Assembly (NCBI GenBank): GCA_903642265.1
Contig: CAHJWN010000036.1
Span: forward strand, 1-38,455
Source: Acidobacteriaceae bacterium
GTDB taxonomy: Bacteria > Acidobacteriota > Terriglobia > Terriglobales > Acidobacteriaceae
Reading direction: 5' to 3'
Length of the DNA stretch: 38,455 nucleotides
In this document: positions 18,406 through 26,543 of the stretch, one piece after another
Layout of the letters: each line of letters starts with the position of its first letter
Position numbering within the stretch: position 1 is the first letter of the stretch
Notes under the pieces: generated by a model
Told to the model about the DNA's origin: nothing
Seen by the model: only the letters and a program-made list of their open reading frames with translations
The model's database searches: none
Made by a program: the position numbers and the translations under genes

Positions 18406-18798
18406 GGACAGTAAATCTCCTTCAAGGGCCAGCTACATTCGTGTCATTCGGAAATCGTTCCAAAGCTTGCAGGGATCTTCCTCTTTGAAACACCTTTGGA
18501 GGTCCCGCGCTTTCGGCTGCGACGGCGTTGATCGACCTAGCGTGAAGGTAACAATCCCAGGTAACGTTATCGACCCCACGACGGTGTTAGGTGACCACCC
18601 AAAAGTCGCAGACTCACCCGCAGTTGCCGGGCCGAAGGTTTGGCGTATGTGTTGCGTATTTCTAATCAGAGCAACATCCGGCTCTACGTTCACGATCCTT
18701 TCTAGAAGCCCTCTAGATTCCCGCAATGCGGTACCTTGCCCTGCCACTGGTAAAGTTGAGTCTGACCGCAGCGTTCCCGAAAGAGTCCAGCAGACGCA
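18406..18798. other. 393-base divergent intergenic region between Ig-repeat gene and murC
   Basis: No gene seen. It must carry promoters in both directions. Visible structures: AAGGAG on the minus strand near 18418-18423 (ribosome site of the Ig-repeat gene, 12 bases from its ATG), two palindromic TCTAGA copies at 18701-18706 and 18712-18717, and a small perfect stem CCGCA/TGCGG at 18721-18731. I checked for cyclic-di-GMP and cobalamin riboswitch cores and could not match either. Confidence 0.4.
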
Positions 18799-20211
18799 AT
18801 GTTCCTTCCCGGCCACTTCCTCTTCGCCTCCACCCAGCGCATCCACTTCATCGGAATTGGAGGCATCGGCATGTCCGGCATCGCCGAGATCCTCCTCACC
18901 ATGGGCTACACCGTCTCCGGCTCCGACATGAAGCGCTCCAGCGTCACTGACCGCCTCGCCAGCCTCGGTGCCCGCATCTTTGAGGGCCACGCCGCCTCGA
19001 ACGCGACGTCCTGCGACGTCGTCGTCACCAGCAGCGCCGTCTCTCCGCAAAATCCCGAAGTGCTCGAAGCCCGCAGCCGCAAAGTTCCCGTCATCCCCCG
19101 CGCCGAGATGCTCGCCGAACTCATGCGCCTCAAGTACGGCATCGCCGTTGCTGGCATGCACGGCAAGACCACCACAACCTCAATGATCGCCGCAGTCCTT
19201 GGTGGAGGCGGCCTCGATCCCACTATCGTCGTCGGTGGCCGCGTCGACGCTCTCGGCTCGAACGCCCGCCTCGGCAACTCGCAGTATCTGGTTGCCGAAG
19301 CTGATGAAAGCGACCGCTCCTTCCTCAAGCTTTCGCCCATCCTTGGTGTCGTGACCAACCTCGACCGCGAACACATGGACTGCTACCGCGACATGGCAGA
19401 CGTGGAATCCGCTTTTCTGCAGTTCATGGACGGCGTGCCTTTTTACGGTGCAACCACCGCCTGCCTCGACGACCCGATGCTCGCCGCCATCCTCCCCCGC
19501 GTCCGCCGCAAGGTCTTCACCTATGGCGAGCACGAACTGGCCGACTTCCGCCTCCGCGTCCTTCCAAAACAACCCCACTGCCACTCCACCTTCGACGTGA
19601 CCTACACCGAGGCAGGCAGCAGCATCCAGATGGGTCCTTTCTCGCTCCACGTCCCCGGCCGCCATAACATCCTGAACGCCACCGCTGCCGTCGCCATCGG
19701 CGTTCAACTTGGCGTCGCCCCTGAACAGATCGCTGCCGGCCTGGCCACCTTCCGCGGAGTCGACCGCCGCTTTCAGATCAAGGGCACCGTCGCCGGCGTC
19801 ACCATCGTCGACGACTACGGCCATCACCCCACCGAAATCCTCGCCACCCTCCGCGCCGCCCGAGACTGCGGCTACACCCGCGTCCATCTTCTCTTCCAGC
19901 CGCACCGCTACACCCGCACCCGCGACCTACTTGCCGAGTTCGCTGCCGCTTTCCACGACGCCGACACCGTCCAGGTCCTCGACATCTACGCCGCCAGCGA
20001 AGAGCCCATCCCCGGCATTACCGGCGAGACCCTCGCCGCCACCATCCAGAAAGTCCATGCCGGCAAGATCACCTATGCTCCTACAATTGGTGCCGCCGTT
20101 GCCGCCCTCGTCGCCGAAGCCCGCCCGGACGAGGTCATCGTTACGCTCGGCGCCGGCAGCGTCTCCCAAGCCGCCCCCCTCCTCCTCGAATCCCTAAAGC
20201 AACACGCCTAA
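18799..20211 (+). CDS. murC: UDP-N-acetylmuramate--L-alanine ligase
   Basis: A 470-residue Mur ligase that adds L-alanine to UDP-MurNAc using ATP, the first amino-acid step of peptidoglycan precursor synthesis in the cytoplasm. The N-terminal UDP-binding Rossmann motif is GIGGIGMSG (19-27), the ATP P-loop is AGMHGKTTTTSM (118-129), the central-domain acidic patch is EADESD (167-172), the hinge motif is PGRHNILN (286-293), and the C-terminal domain shows DDYGHHPTE (338-346) with FQPHRYTRT. The GIGGIGMS and DDYGHHP phrases separate MurC from the other Mur ligases. The gene begins the dcw-type block in this window; murG and ftsW, which often precede it, are not immediately upstream. Its ribosome site is weak. 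Confidence 0.97.
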   Translation: MFLPGHFLFASTQRIHFIGIGGIGMSGIAEILLTMGYTVSGSDMKRSSVTDRLASLGARIFEGHAASNATSCDVVVTSSAVSPQNPEVLEARSRKVPVIPRAEMLAELMRLKYGIAVAGMHGKTTTTSMIAAVLGGGGLDPTIVVGGRVDALGSNARLGNSQYLVAEADESDRSFLKLSPILGVVTNLDREHMDCYRDMADVESAFLQFMDGVPFYGATTACLDDPMLAAILPRVRRKVFTYGEHELADFRLRVLPKQPHCHSTFDVTYTEAGSSIQMGPFSLHVPGRHNILNATAAVAIGVQLGVAPEQIAAGLATFRGVDRRFQIKGTVAGVTIVDDYGHHPTEILATLRAARDCGYTRVHLLFQPHRYTRTRDLLAEFAAAFHDADTVQVLDIYAASEEPIPGITGETLAATIQKVHAGKITYAPTIGAAVAALVAEARPDEVIVTLGAGSVSQAAPLLLESLKQHA

Positions 20212-20255
20212 CCCCCGAACTTCAATCCACCGTACACACCCAATCCCCCACAAGT

Positions 20256-20317
20256 CCGGGTGCCCCATCTTCGCCGCAGCCTCATCGCGGCTAAGGCGGG
20301 TATCGCTCGAAGAGCGA
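20256..20317 (+). repeat. REP-like hairpin element A, after murC
   Basis: It begins with CCGGGTGCCCCATCTTCGC (20256-20274). An inner stem GCCGC (20273-20277) pairs with GCGGC (20287-20291) around the 9-base loop AGCCTCATC. It is followed by a second perfect hairpin TCGCTC-GAA-GAGCGA (20303-20317). It lies about 45 bases after the murC stop and is related to elements at 28404 and 30010. It could terminate transcription or stabilise the murC mRNA 3' end. Confidence 0.6.
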
Positions 20318-20505
20318 CCGCACTGCGCCCCCCATTCCACTTAAACCAGAACCACCTCCAAACCTTCCTACCCCGAACCTCCAGCGAAACCACGCCCCCT
20401 TCATCGGCTCTCCTCCCACGCAATGAGTAGGTCTTAAACCCCAACCCGTGAACCCCAGCCCACCCCCGCGCATCTCATCCCCCAACACCGCGCGCCAAAG
20501 GAACA

Positions 20506-21567
20506 ATGAAAAACACAGCACTTGTAGTCGGCTCGACCGGCATCACCGGCTTCACTCTCGCCACCCATCTCGCATCCCAGCAATGGCAGGTCTACGGCCT
20601 TGCCCGCAACCCCTCCCCCGCTTCCGGCATCACGCCCATTGCCGCCGACCTACTCAATCCCACCAGCCTGGCCGCAGCCCTCAAAGACATCGCTCCAACG
20701 CACGTCTTCCTCAACACCTGGCTCCGCCAGCCCACCGAAGCCGAAAACATCCGCGTCAACAGCGCGATGGTGCGCAACCTGCTCGAAGCGGTCTCGCATT
20801 CGAACTCCGTCCAGCACGTCGGCCTGGTCACCGGCCTCAAGCACTACCTCGGCCCCTTCGAGAACTACGGAAAAGGCGTCCTTCCGCCGACCCCCTTCCG
20901 CGAAGAGCAGGGCCGCCTCGACGTTGAAAACTTCTACTATGCTCAGGAAGATGAACTCTTCGCCGCCGCCTCCCGTGACTGCTTTACCTGGTCCGTCCAG
21001 CGCCCTCATACGGTCATTGGATACGCCGTTGGCAACGCCATGAACATGGGCGTCACCCTCGCCGTCTACGCTACTATTTGCCGCGAGACTGGTCGTCCGT
21101 TTATCTTCCCAGGCTCATCGGCGCAGTGGAACGGCCTCACCGACATGACCGACGCCCGCCTCCTCGCCAGCCACCAGCAATGGGCCGCAACCGCTCCTGC
21201 GGCGGCCAACCAGGCCTTCAATGTCGTCAATGGCGACGTCTTCCGCTGGAAGTGGATGTGGTCTCGCCTCGCCGCATACTTCGGCCTGGAACCGGCGCCG
21301 TTCCCAGAGACCATTACTCCGCTTGAGCAACAACTCGCCGACGCTGAACCCATCTGGTCTGAGATCGCAGCGAAACACACCCTTGTCTCGCCGAAGCTTT
21401 CAAAGCTGATCTCCGCCTGGCACACCGATGCGGATCTCGGACGACCCATAGAAGTTCTTACCGACATGACCAAGAGCCGAAAACTCGGGTTCCTCGACTA
21501 CCAATCCACCGAAGACAGTTTTACTGACCTTTTCACCCGCCTCCGCGACGCCCACATTATCCCGTGA
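20506..21567 (+). CDS. PRISE-like atypical short-chain dehydrogenase/reductase
   Basis: A 353-residue NADP(H)-binding Rossmann protein. The dinucleotide motif is VGSTGITG (8-15). The sequence carries motifs of the progesterone 5-beta-reductase/iridoid synthase (PRISE) group: TGLKHYLGPFENYGKG (109-124, lysine 112), NFYYAQED (142-149, catalytic tyrosine 144 or 145), WSVQRPHTVIGYA, GNAMNMGVTLAVYA and NVVNGDVFRWKWMW. In plants these enzymes reduce C=C bonds of enones; bacterial relatives are mostly uncharacterised, so the substrate is unknown. The gene sits between murC and ftsQ, where murB or ddl would be usual. That is a positional oddity, not evidence of a cell-wall role. It ends 12 bases before the broken toxin gene on the other strand. 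Confidence 0.88.
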   Translation: MKNTALVVGSTGITGFTLATHLASQQWQVYGLARNPSPASGITPIAADLLNPTSLAAALKDIAPTHVFLNTWLRQPTEAENIRVNSAMVRNLLEAVSHSNSVQHVGLVTGLKHYLGPFENYGKGVLPPTPFREEQGRLDVENFYYAQEDELFAAASRDCFTWSVQRPHTVIGYAVGNAMNMGVTLAVYATICRETGRPFIFPGSSAQWNGLTDMTDARLLASHQQWAATAPAAANQAFNVVNGDVFRWKWMWSRLAAYFGLEPAPFPETITPLEQQLADAEPIWSEIAAKHTLVSPKLSKLISAWHTDADLGRPIEVLTDMTKSRKLGFLDYQSTEDSFTDLFTRLRDAHIIP

Positions 21568-21579
21568 TCGCACCGGCGA

Positions 21580-22010
21580 TCATTGTTCTAATAGATCGAC
21601 CCCCTCGGCTAGATCGACCCCCTCGGCCAGCGCCGCCTTCCTTAGTTCGTCATCAAGGGTGGCAAGAGGCAATCTTCTACGCATGGCAAGCTCCAGATAT
21701 GCAGCGTCGTGAATAGTCAGCCGATGCTTAGCCGCCAGCTTCGTTGTAGGGCCCCAGGCGCAAGCGTGAGTCTCAAGATCGAAACTTATAGGAAGCAGGG
21801 CCAAATCGGCCAGCGTCACATCCCGGAATGATGCTTCTATGTGACCTCGCCGAACCCTCATCTCTATAAATTGGCAACTTCAAGCCTCCAAAGCCCACGT
21901 ATCAAGGCTGAACGCTGGATAATCTGATCGAAGACGGAGAGAACCGCGGGGGTCCTCTCGTCTGGGACGATCCAGGCTACCGTAACTGAGGCATCAAGAA
22001 CGAGGCTCAT
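21580..22010 (-). pseudogene. Frameshifted VapC-like PIN-domain toxin
   Basis: Two pieces in different frames make one PIN-domain ribonuclease toxin. Piece one starts at ATG 22010 and reads MSLVLDASVTVAWIVPDERT... to LWRLEVANL, then hits TAG at 21866-21864. Piece two continues as MRVRRGHIEASF... from 21861, through LTIHDAAYLELAMRR and LPLATLDDELRKAA. Joining them needs one extra base near 21864, giving a VapC of normal length. All acidic positions expected for the active site are kept (D6, the E of LEVAN, the D of IHDAAY, the D of TLDD). The C-terminus holds an 18-bp tandem duplication. The ATG overlaps the stop of the ancestral antitoxin frame as ATGA, a classic coupled arrangement. Confidence 0.82.
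21592..21627. repeat. 18-bp perfect tandem duplication in toxin 3' end
   Basis: TAGATCGACCCCCTCGGC occurs twice in direct succession (21592-21609 and 21610-21627). On the minus strand it encodes a repeated AEGVDL at the toxin C-terminus. The exact identity of the copies suggests a recent slip. Confidence 0.9.
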
Positions 22011-22251
22011 GGGCGTCCTTCGTCACGGTAGCGTCTGAACTCGTCGAAATCAAACTCCGCTAGCCCCGAAGTGCGGGAGAGAATACCTCCACCGCCGCTT
22101 TCGCCTCGGCTCGGTCAATCGATTCGTCATTCGGAACGAGTCGCGCAACCGGTCGACCATGACGCGTAATCAAGACCTGTTCTCCGTTTTGAACCCGATC
22201 GAGCAGCGATCCTAAGGTGTTCTTCGCTTCAAACGCGCCTACCTCGAACAT
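22007..22251 (-). pseudogene. Frameshifted Phd/YefM-type antitoxin
   Basis: The N-terminal frame reads MFEVGAFEAKNTLGSLLDRV, GEQVLITRHGRPVARLVP and IDRAEAKAAVE, a textbook prevent-host-death antitoxin DNA-binding half. It then runs to a stop at 22060-22062. Just before that, a shift of one base opens a frame reading ILSRTSGLAEFDFDEFRRYRDEGRP, the expected toxin-binding C-terminal tail, ending in TGA at 22009-22007. A single lost base near 22085 explains this. I start the gene at 22251, after GGGGGC, rather than at the upstream MTWGQ start (22266). The intact part alone would be 63 residues and might still bind DNA but lack toxin neutralisation. Confidence 0.8.
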
Positions 22252-22407
22252 TTGCCCCCATGTCAATCTAGCTTAGTCCAGCTAACTTTTAGGTGGTGTG
22301 CGCTCTGAACTCAGTTCCTTCCCGAATACCCCTTCACCAACTCCTTCCTCAATCCGGCCCACCCGCGATATCCTCACCACAGCGATTCTTCGCGATCCCG
22401 CTCAGGT

Positions 22408-23712
22408 TTGCGAACAGAAGACTTATTCTCGACTCCCCGCACTTCAGTCCTTGAAGCGCCCCAGGAGATCTACGCCCCGGCCCCAACCGCGCCGCGCCGC
22501 CGTTCGCGCCAGCCGGAGCCGACATCCCGTCGCGACTTCGGTGATGACTTCGCCTCTACCCTCCCTGACACATCCGGCGACGATGACACCGCCTCCCGCC
22601 GCCGTAAACCCGGTTACCGCCTCCGCCTCAGCGGCCGAGCCCTCCAGGTTCCGAAGACGCTCTGGGGGCGGATCTTCTCCGCCATCGCCTTCCTCATCTT
22701 CCTTGCAGCGGTCACGGCCATTCTGCTCAGTGTGCGCAGCTTCTTTCTCCATGATCCTCGCTTCACGGTGCCGGCCTCCTCAGCCATCCAGACAACCGGC
22801 AACACCCATCTCGGCCGTGCTCAATTGCTCAGCGTCTTCGGTGAGGACGTCGAGCGCAACATCTTCAACATTCCCCTTGCCCAACGCCGTACCGAGCTCC
22901 AATCGTTACCCTGGGTTCAGCACGCCACGGTGATGCGCCTGCTACCCAACCACATCCGCATCTCGATCGTTGAACGCACCCCGATTGCGTTTACTCGCCA
23001 GGGAAATCAGATCGGCCTCGTCGACGCGTCGGGTGTCTTACTCGACATGCCACCTGACGCACCCGGCGATCCGAGCTACTCCTTTCCCGTCGTCACCGGC
23101 ATTACCTCCGCCGACCCGCTCTCCACCCGGGCCGCCCGCATGCGCATCTACCAGTCCTTTACCTCGGACCTCGACAGCGCCGGCCAGCACATCTCCTCGA
23201 AACTCAGTGAAGTCGATCTCTCGAACCCTGAAGACGTGAAAGCCCTTATCCCCGACGGAGCCACGGACATCCTGGTCCATTTCGGCGACACCGACTTTCT
23301 TGCCCGCTATCAGAAGTTTCAGGACCATCTTCACGAATGGCTCACTGACCACCCAAAGTTGGCCTCGGTAGACATGCGCTACGAGCACCAGGTCGTCCTC
23401 GAGATGCAGCCCGGAGCCGCCACAACTGCCGCGGCATCGCCAGTCGCCCAGCCAAAAGCTGCAGTACTGAAATCAGCACCCAGGCCTTCCATCACACCAG
23501 CTACCGCAGGCGCGAAAAAGCCTGCCACTGCACCCGCAGCGAAAACGCCCATCCGTCCTGTCGCACCCACTAAACCTGCATCCACCGCCAAGCCTGCTAC
23601 CTCCGGGGCATGGCACATGGTCGTCGTCAAGCCGCATACTAAGGCAGCGGCGGACCTCACGAAGAAGACCTTTGCAACGCCAGCCCACCCTAAACAGGCG
23701 ACTCCGCAGTGA
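22408..23712 (+). CDS. ftsQ: Cell division protein FtsQ (DivIB family), extended C-terminus
   Basis: A 434-residue bitopic protein of the divisome, which links FtsK/FtsA-side assembly to FtsL/FtsB and FtsW/FtsI in the periplasm. It has a basic, disordered N-terminal region (1-85), one transmembrane helix (about 88-108), a POTRA domain (about 118-190, with RNIFNIPLAQRRTELQSLPWVQHATVMRLLPN and ISIVERTPIAF split by the usual turn), and a beta domain (LVDASGVLLDMP onward). Residues from about 345 form a Pro/Ala/Lys/Thr-rich tail not found in typical FtsQ. The start is TTG at 22408: the open frame begins after a stop at 22306 and contains no ATG or GTG before it. The stop overlaps the ftsA GTG. 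Confidence 0.92.
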   Translation: MRTEDLFSTPRTSVLEAPQEIYAPAPTAPRRRSRQPEPTSRRDFGDDFASTLPDTSGDDDTASRRRKPGYRLRLSGRALQVPKTLWGRIFSAIAFLIFLAAVTAILLSVRSFFLHDPRFTVPASSAIQTTGNTHLGRAQLLSVFGEDVERNIFNIPLAQRRTELQSLPWVQHATVMRLLPNHIRISIVERTPIAFTRQGNQIGLVDASGVLLDMPPDAPGDPSYSFPVVTGITSADPLSTRAARMRIYQSFTSDLDSAGQHISSKLSEVDLSNPEDVKALIPDGATDILVHFGDTDFLARYQKFQDHLHEWLTDHPKLASVDMRYEHQVVLEMQPGAATTAAASPVAQPKAAVLKSAPRPSITPATAGAKKPATAPAAKTPIRPVAPTKPASTAKPATSGAWHMVVVKPHTKAAADLTKKTFATPAHPKQATPQ

Positions 23713-24941
23713 ACCAGAAGCTCGACAACCTCATAACCGTCCTCGACGCCGGAAGCTCCAAATCCGTCGTTCTGGTTGCTGAGCTCCACGACGGCGTCCT
23801 GCGCTATCGTGGCCATGGTGTCGAAGCTTCACGCGGCATGCGTAAAGGCCTCATTTCCGAACTTGGCCCTGCCGCCGAAGCCATCAACAAAGCCGCCCTA
23901 ACGGCAGAGCGTACCGCCAAGGCCGCTATCGAGACCTGCGTCGTCGGCATCGGCGGGACTCACGTGAAAGGCATCAACAGCCGTGGCGGCATCAGCATGG
24001 GCAGCCGCATGCGCGAGATCACCCGCGAAGAGGTCCGCGCCGCCGTTGACCGCGCCCGCCAAATCGCTCTTCCGCCCGACCGCGAAGTTCTCCATCTCCT
24101 CCCCCAGGAGTTCATCCTGGACGACCAGGCCGGAATTCACGACCCCATCGGTATGGTCGGCAATAAGCTCGAAGTAAACCTGCACCTCTCCACCTGCTCT
24201 GGCGGAGTAGCCCAGTCCGTCGTTACCTGCGCCAACCGCGCCGGCCTCGAAGTCGAAGACACGGTCTTTGAAGGCATTGCCGCCGCCGAAGCCGTTCTCT
24301 CCGCGGACGAGCGTGAACTCGGCGTCTGCATCGCAGACATTGGAGCCAGTACCACCGAGATTGCCGTTTTCTTCGAAGGCTCCATCGCCCACACCGCTGT
24401 CCTCCCCATCGGTGGCGACCACTTCACCAACGACCTTGCTGTCGGCCTCCATGTTTCAGTTGAAGAAGCCGAGTACCTCAAAAAGACCTACGGCCACTGC
24501 GTTGTGACCTCCATCCCTCAACTCAACGAGATTGAGGTGGGCGGCAACCTCTTCGACCAGGCAGGAGGCCATTCCCCGCGCCTCGTCCGCCAGCGCTTCC
24601 TCGCTGAAATCCTTGAACCGCGCGCCCGCGAACTTTTCACCATGCTCCGGGATAACCTTCGCCAGGGCGGCGTTCTCGAAGCCCTCGGAGCCGGGGTCGT
24701 GCTTACCGGCGGCGGCGCAATGCTCGCAGGCCTGCTTGACAACGCCGAAAGCCTCCTGCGCGTCTCCGCACGCATCGGCAGTCCCGTCCCGCTTTCAAAG
24801 ATGCCGGACGAACTCGCCCGCCCCGAGTACTCAGCCGCAATCGGCATGCTCCTCTATACCCACCGCACCCAGGTCCGCAGAGCCAGCGAAGAACAAGGCC
24901 TACGCTCCAAATTAAAAGCCATCTTTGCCGGAAGTTTCTGA
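23709..24941 (+). CDS. ftsA: Cell division protein FtsA
   Basis: A 410-residue actin-like ATPase that tethers FtsZ filaments to the inner membrane. Visible parts: phosphate-1 loop DAGSSKSVV (from residue 13), the FtsA-specific 1C/SHS2-like insertion (about 80-165, with VGIGGTHVKGINSRG and LHLLPQEFILDDQ), phosphate-2 IADIGASTTEIAVF, adenosine motif VVLTGGGAML, and a C-terminal amphipathic helix GLRSKLKAIFAGSF that would insert in the membrane. It begins with GTG at 23709 inside the sequence GTGA that also holds the ftsQ stop, so translation is probably coupled. Downstream, 43 bases separate it from the SGNH lipoprotein gene. Confidence 0.96.
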   Translation: MNQKLDNLITVLDAGSSKSVVLVAELHDGVLRYRGHGVEASRGMRKGLISELGPAAEAINKAALTAERTAKAAIETCVVGIGGTHVKGINSRGGISMGSRMREITREEVRAAVDRARQIALPPDREVLHLLPQEFILDDQAGIHDPIGMVGNKLEVNLHLSTCSGGVAQSVVTCANRAGLEVEDTVFEGIAAAEAVLSADERELGVCIADIGASTTEIAVFFEGSIAHTAVLPIGGDHFTNDLAVGLHVSVEEAEYLKKTYGHCVVTSIPQLNEIEVGGNLFDQAGGHSPRLVRQRFLAEILEPRARELFTMLRDNLRQGGVLEALGAGVVLTGGGAMLAGLLDNAESLLRVSARIGSPVPLSKMPDELARPEYSAAIGMLLYTHRTQVRRASEEQGLRSKLKAIFAGSF

Positions 24942-24984
24942 GCTCTAGCTGCAACCTTCGCGAGCCCGCGATCGTCACGACCTA

Positions 24985-26337
24985 ATGGGCCCCAGTCGTA
25001 CGTTTGCAATTGCGCTTTCCCTCCTCGTTATTGCCCTCACCAGTTGCTCATCGAAGTCCGGAACTTTGCTTCCCCCTGCCAGCATGTGGGTGGTCGCCTG
25101 GGGTGCATCGCCTGAAGGCGCTGGAGCCGGTCCACCAACCCAAGGTGGAGCCGAACAGACCTTCCGGTCTTTCTTTTACCCTTCCGTTTCCGGAACGAAA
25201 GAACGTGTTCGATTCTCGAACTACTTCGGTACAACTCCCGTAACGATTGGTGCTGCGCGTCTCGCGATCGCCGCGACTCCTCCCGCCATTGACACCGCTA
25301 ACGATGTTGCCCTCACGTTTGCTGGCAACACTTTCGTCACCATAGCTCCCGGCGAAGAAGTCATGTCGGACGCAGCAAGCGTCGCCTACACCTTCGGCCA
25401 GAAGATGGCCGTCACGGCTTACGTGCAGGGGACCTTCACGCCTCTAAGCCAGCACTACTCCGACTCAATGCTGAACTACGCCTCAGCCGTCAACAGCGGC
25501 AACGTCACAACAGACGCCGTTGGCGCTTCGATCAACCAACCGGTTGCAGAGTGGTTCCTGATTAGCGGCATGGATGTCTACGGCCAATACCAGGGCACCG
25601 TCGCCCTCTTTGGAAGTTCAACGATTGATGGCCATAACTCTAACTACGGCAATACCAACGCCTATCCAATTGCGAATGTTCCTGTCTCTGGCCAGGATAA
25701 CGATCGCATCTCGGACGCGCTCGCCCGGTCCCTTAACGCTGCCGGACTCCAAATCGGTGTACTAAACGCAGGCATCCTCGGCGAGTTCGCCGGGCCCAGC
25801 CTCGGCTCACCTTCTGCTTCACCTGGCGTAGACCGTATCGGCCGCGATGTTCTCCATCAACCAGGCATCACGGCCGTTGTCATCGATCTCGGCCAGGTCG
25901 ATCTCCGTCTCAACGCTTGCGGCGAAGCCACCGAAGTGGAAGCTTCGCTCACCAACATGGTCGCCCAGGCCCACGCCGCTGGAGTCCGCGTCATTCTCGG
26001 AACCATTGCTCCTGCATCGTACTGCGATAATCCCGGCAGTCCGAACTATGGCGCGAATCCGGCAAACGATGGTGGCCCCTTTGCAGGAGATAGCAACCCA
26101 GGCCCGGAAAACCCCGAAAATGCTCAACGCCACCTCGTCAACGACTGGATCAAGTCAACCGGCGTCAGCCTTCCTGGAGTCGTTGGGATTGCCGACTTCG
26201 AAGCCGCTCTCGCAGGTGCCGAGCACCCTGAGTTCCTCATCCCAAGCCTTAACTCCGGCGATAACTTCCATCCCAACGGCGCAGGTTACATGGTCAAAGC
26301 AGCCGCTATTCCAATCAACGTCATCCTGCCGCACTAG
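24985..26337 (+). CDS. SGNH/GDSL-fold lipoprotein with degenerate catalytic blocks
   Basis: A 450-residue exported protein. Residues 1-21 form a lipoprotein signal peptide with lipobox LTSC (lipidated Cys21). An N-terminal beta-rich part (about 35-195) precedes an SGNH hydrolase-like domain. Block I is FGSSTIDG (209-216) where the family has FGDSITDG; the serine is kept but the Asp is not. Block III is DLGQVDL (301-307) where GxND is expected, so the oxyanion Asn is missing. Block V is intact as SGDNFHPNGAGY. Related proteins deacylate sugars or lipids; with these changes activity is doubtful. It lies between ftsA and ftsZ on the same strand, so it may be transcribed with division genes. Confidence 0.82.
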   Translation: MGPSRTFAIALSLLVIALTSCSSKSGTLLPPASMWVVAWGASPEGAGAGPPTQGGAEQTFRSFFYPSVSGTKERVRFSNYFGTTPVTIGAARLAIAATPPAIDTANDVALTFAGNTFVTIAPGEEVMSDAASVAYTFGQKMAVTAYVQGTFTPLSQHYSDSMLNYASAVNSGNVTTDAVGASINQPVAEWFLISGMDVYGQYQGTVALFGSSTIDGHNSNYGNTNAYPIANVPVSGQDNDRISDALARSLNAAGLQIGVLNAGILGEFAGPSLGSPSASPGVDRIGRDVLHQPGITAVVIDLGQVDLRLNACGEATEVEASLTNMVAQAHAAGVRVILGTIAPASYCDNPGSPNYGANPANDGGPFAGDSNPGPENPENAQRHLVNDWIKSTGVSLPGVVGIADFEAALAGAEHPEFLIPSLNSGDNFHPNGAGYMVKAAAIPINVILPH

Positions 26338-26426
26338 ATCTAAATATGGAAATCAACGCCTTCCACGTCAGGCGTCCAGATCGCCACGCGTAAGCACAGT
26401 TACTCGTGCACTCAGTAAGTTTTCTA

Positions 26427-26443
26427 AGAGATTTCTAATCTCT
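26427..26443. promoter_or_regulatory. Perfect 7-bp hairpin in ftsZ upstream region
   Basis: AGAGATT (26427-26433) pairs exactly with AATCTCT (26437-26443) around a 3-base TCT loop, about 100 bases before the ftsZ start. It could be a regulator site or the end of the lipoprotein transcript; there is no T-run. Confidence 0.4.
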
Positions 26444-26456
26444 ACAGTTCCAAATC

Positions 26457-26474
26457 CGAACCAAGCATGGTTCG
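26457..26474. promoter_or_regulatory. Perfect 7-bp inverted repeat in ftsZ upstream region
   Basis: CGAACCA (26457-26463) pairs with TGGTTCG (26468-26474) around AGCA. This is a typical dyad for a DNA-binding protein or a leader hairpin, 70 bases before the ftsZ start. Confidence 0.4.
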
Positions 26475-26543
26475 ATCTCCACACATTCTTTTCCTCACCC
26501 CTATCGCAATGGGAGAATGAGACTCAGTAGAAGGAGCCTCACC

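Noticed and set aside
18406..18798. Possible cyclic-di-GMP or cobalamin riboswitch before the Ig-repeat gene or murC
   Set aside because: Fragments such as GCCAAACC and GCCACTG occur, but the other required core segments and pairings are missing.
22266..22408. A longer FtsQ upstream start
   Set aside because: The frame is open only from 22309 and has no ATG or GTG before the TTG at 22408.
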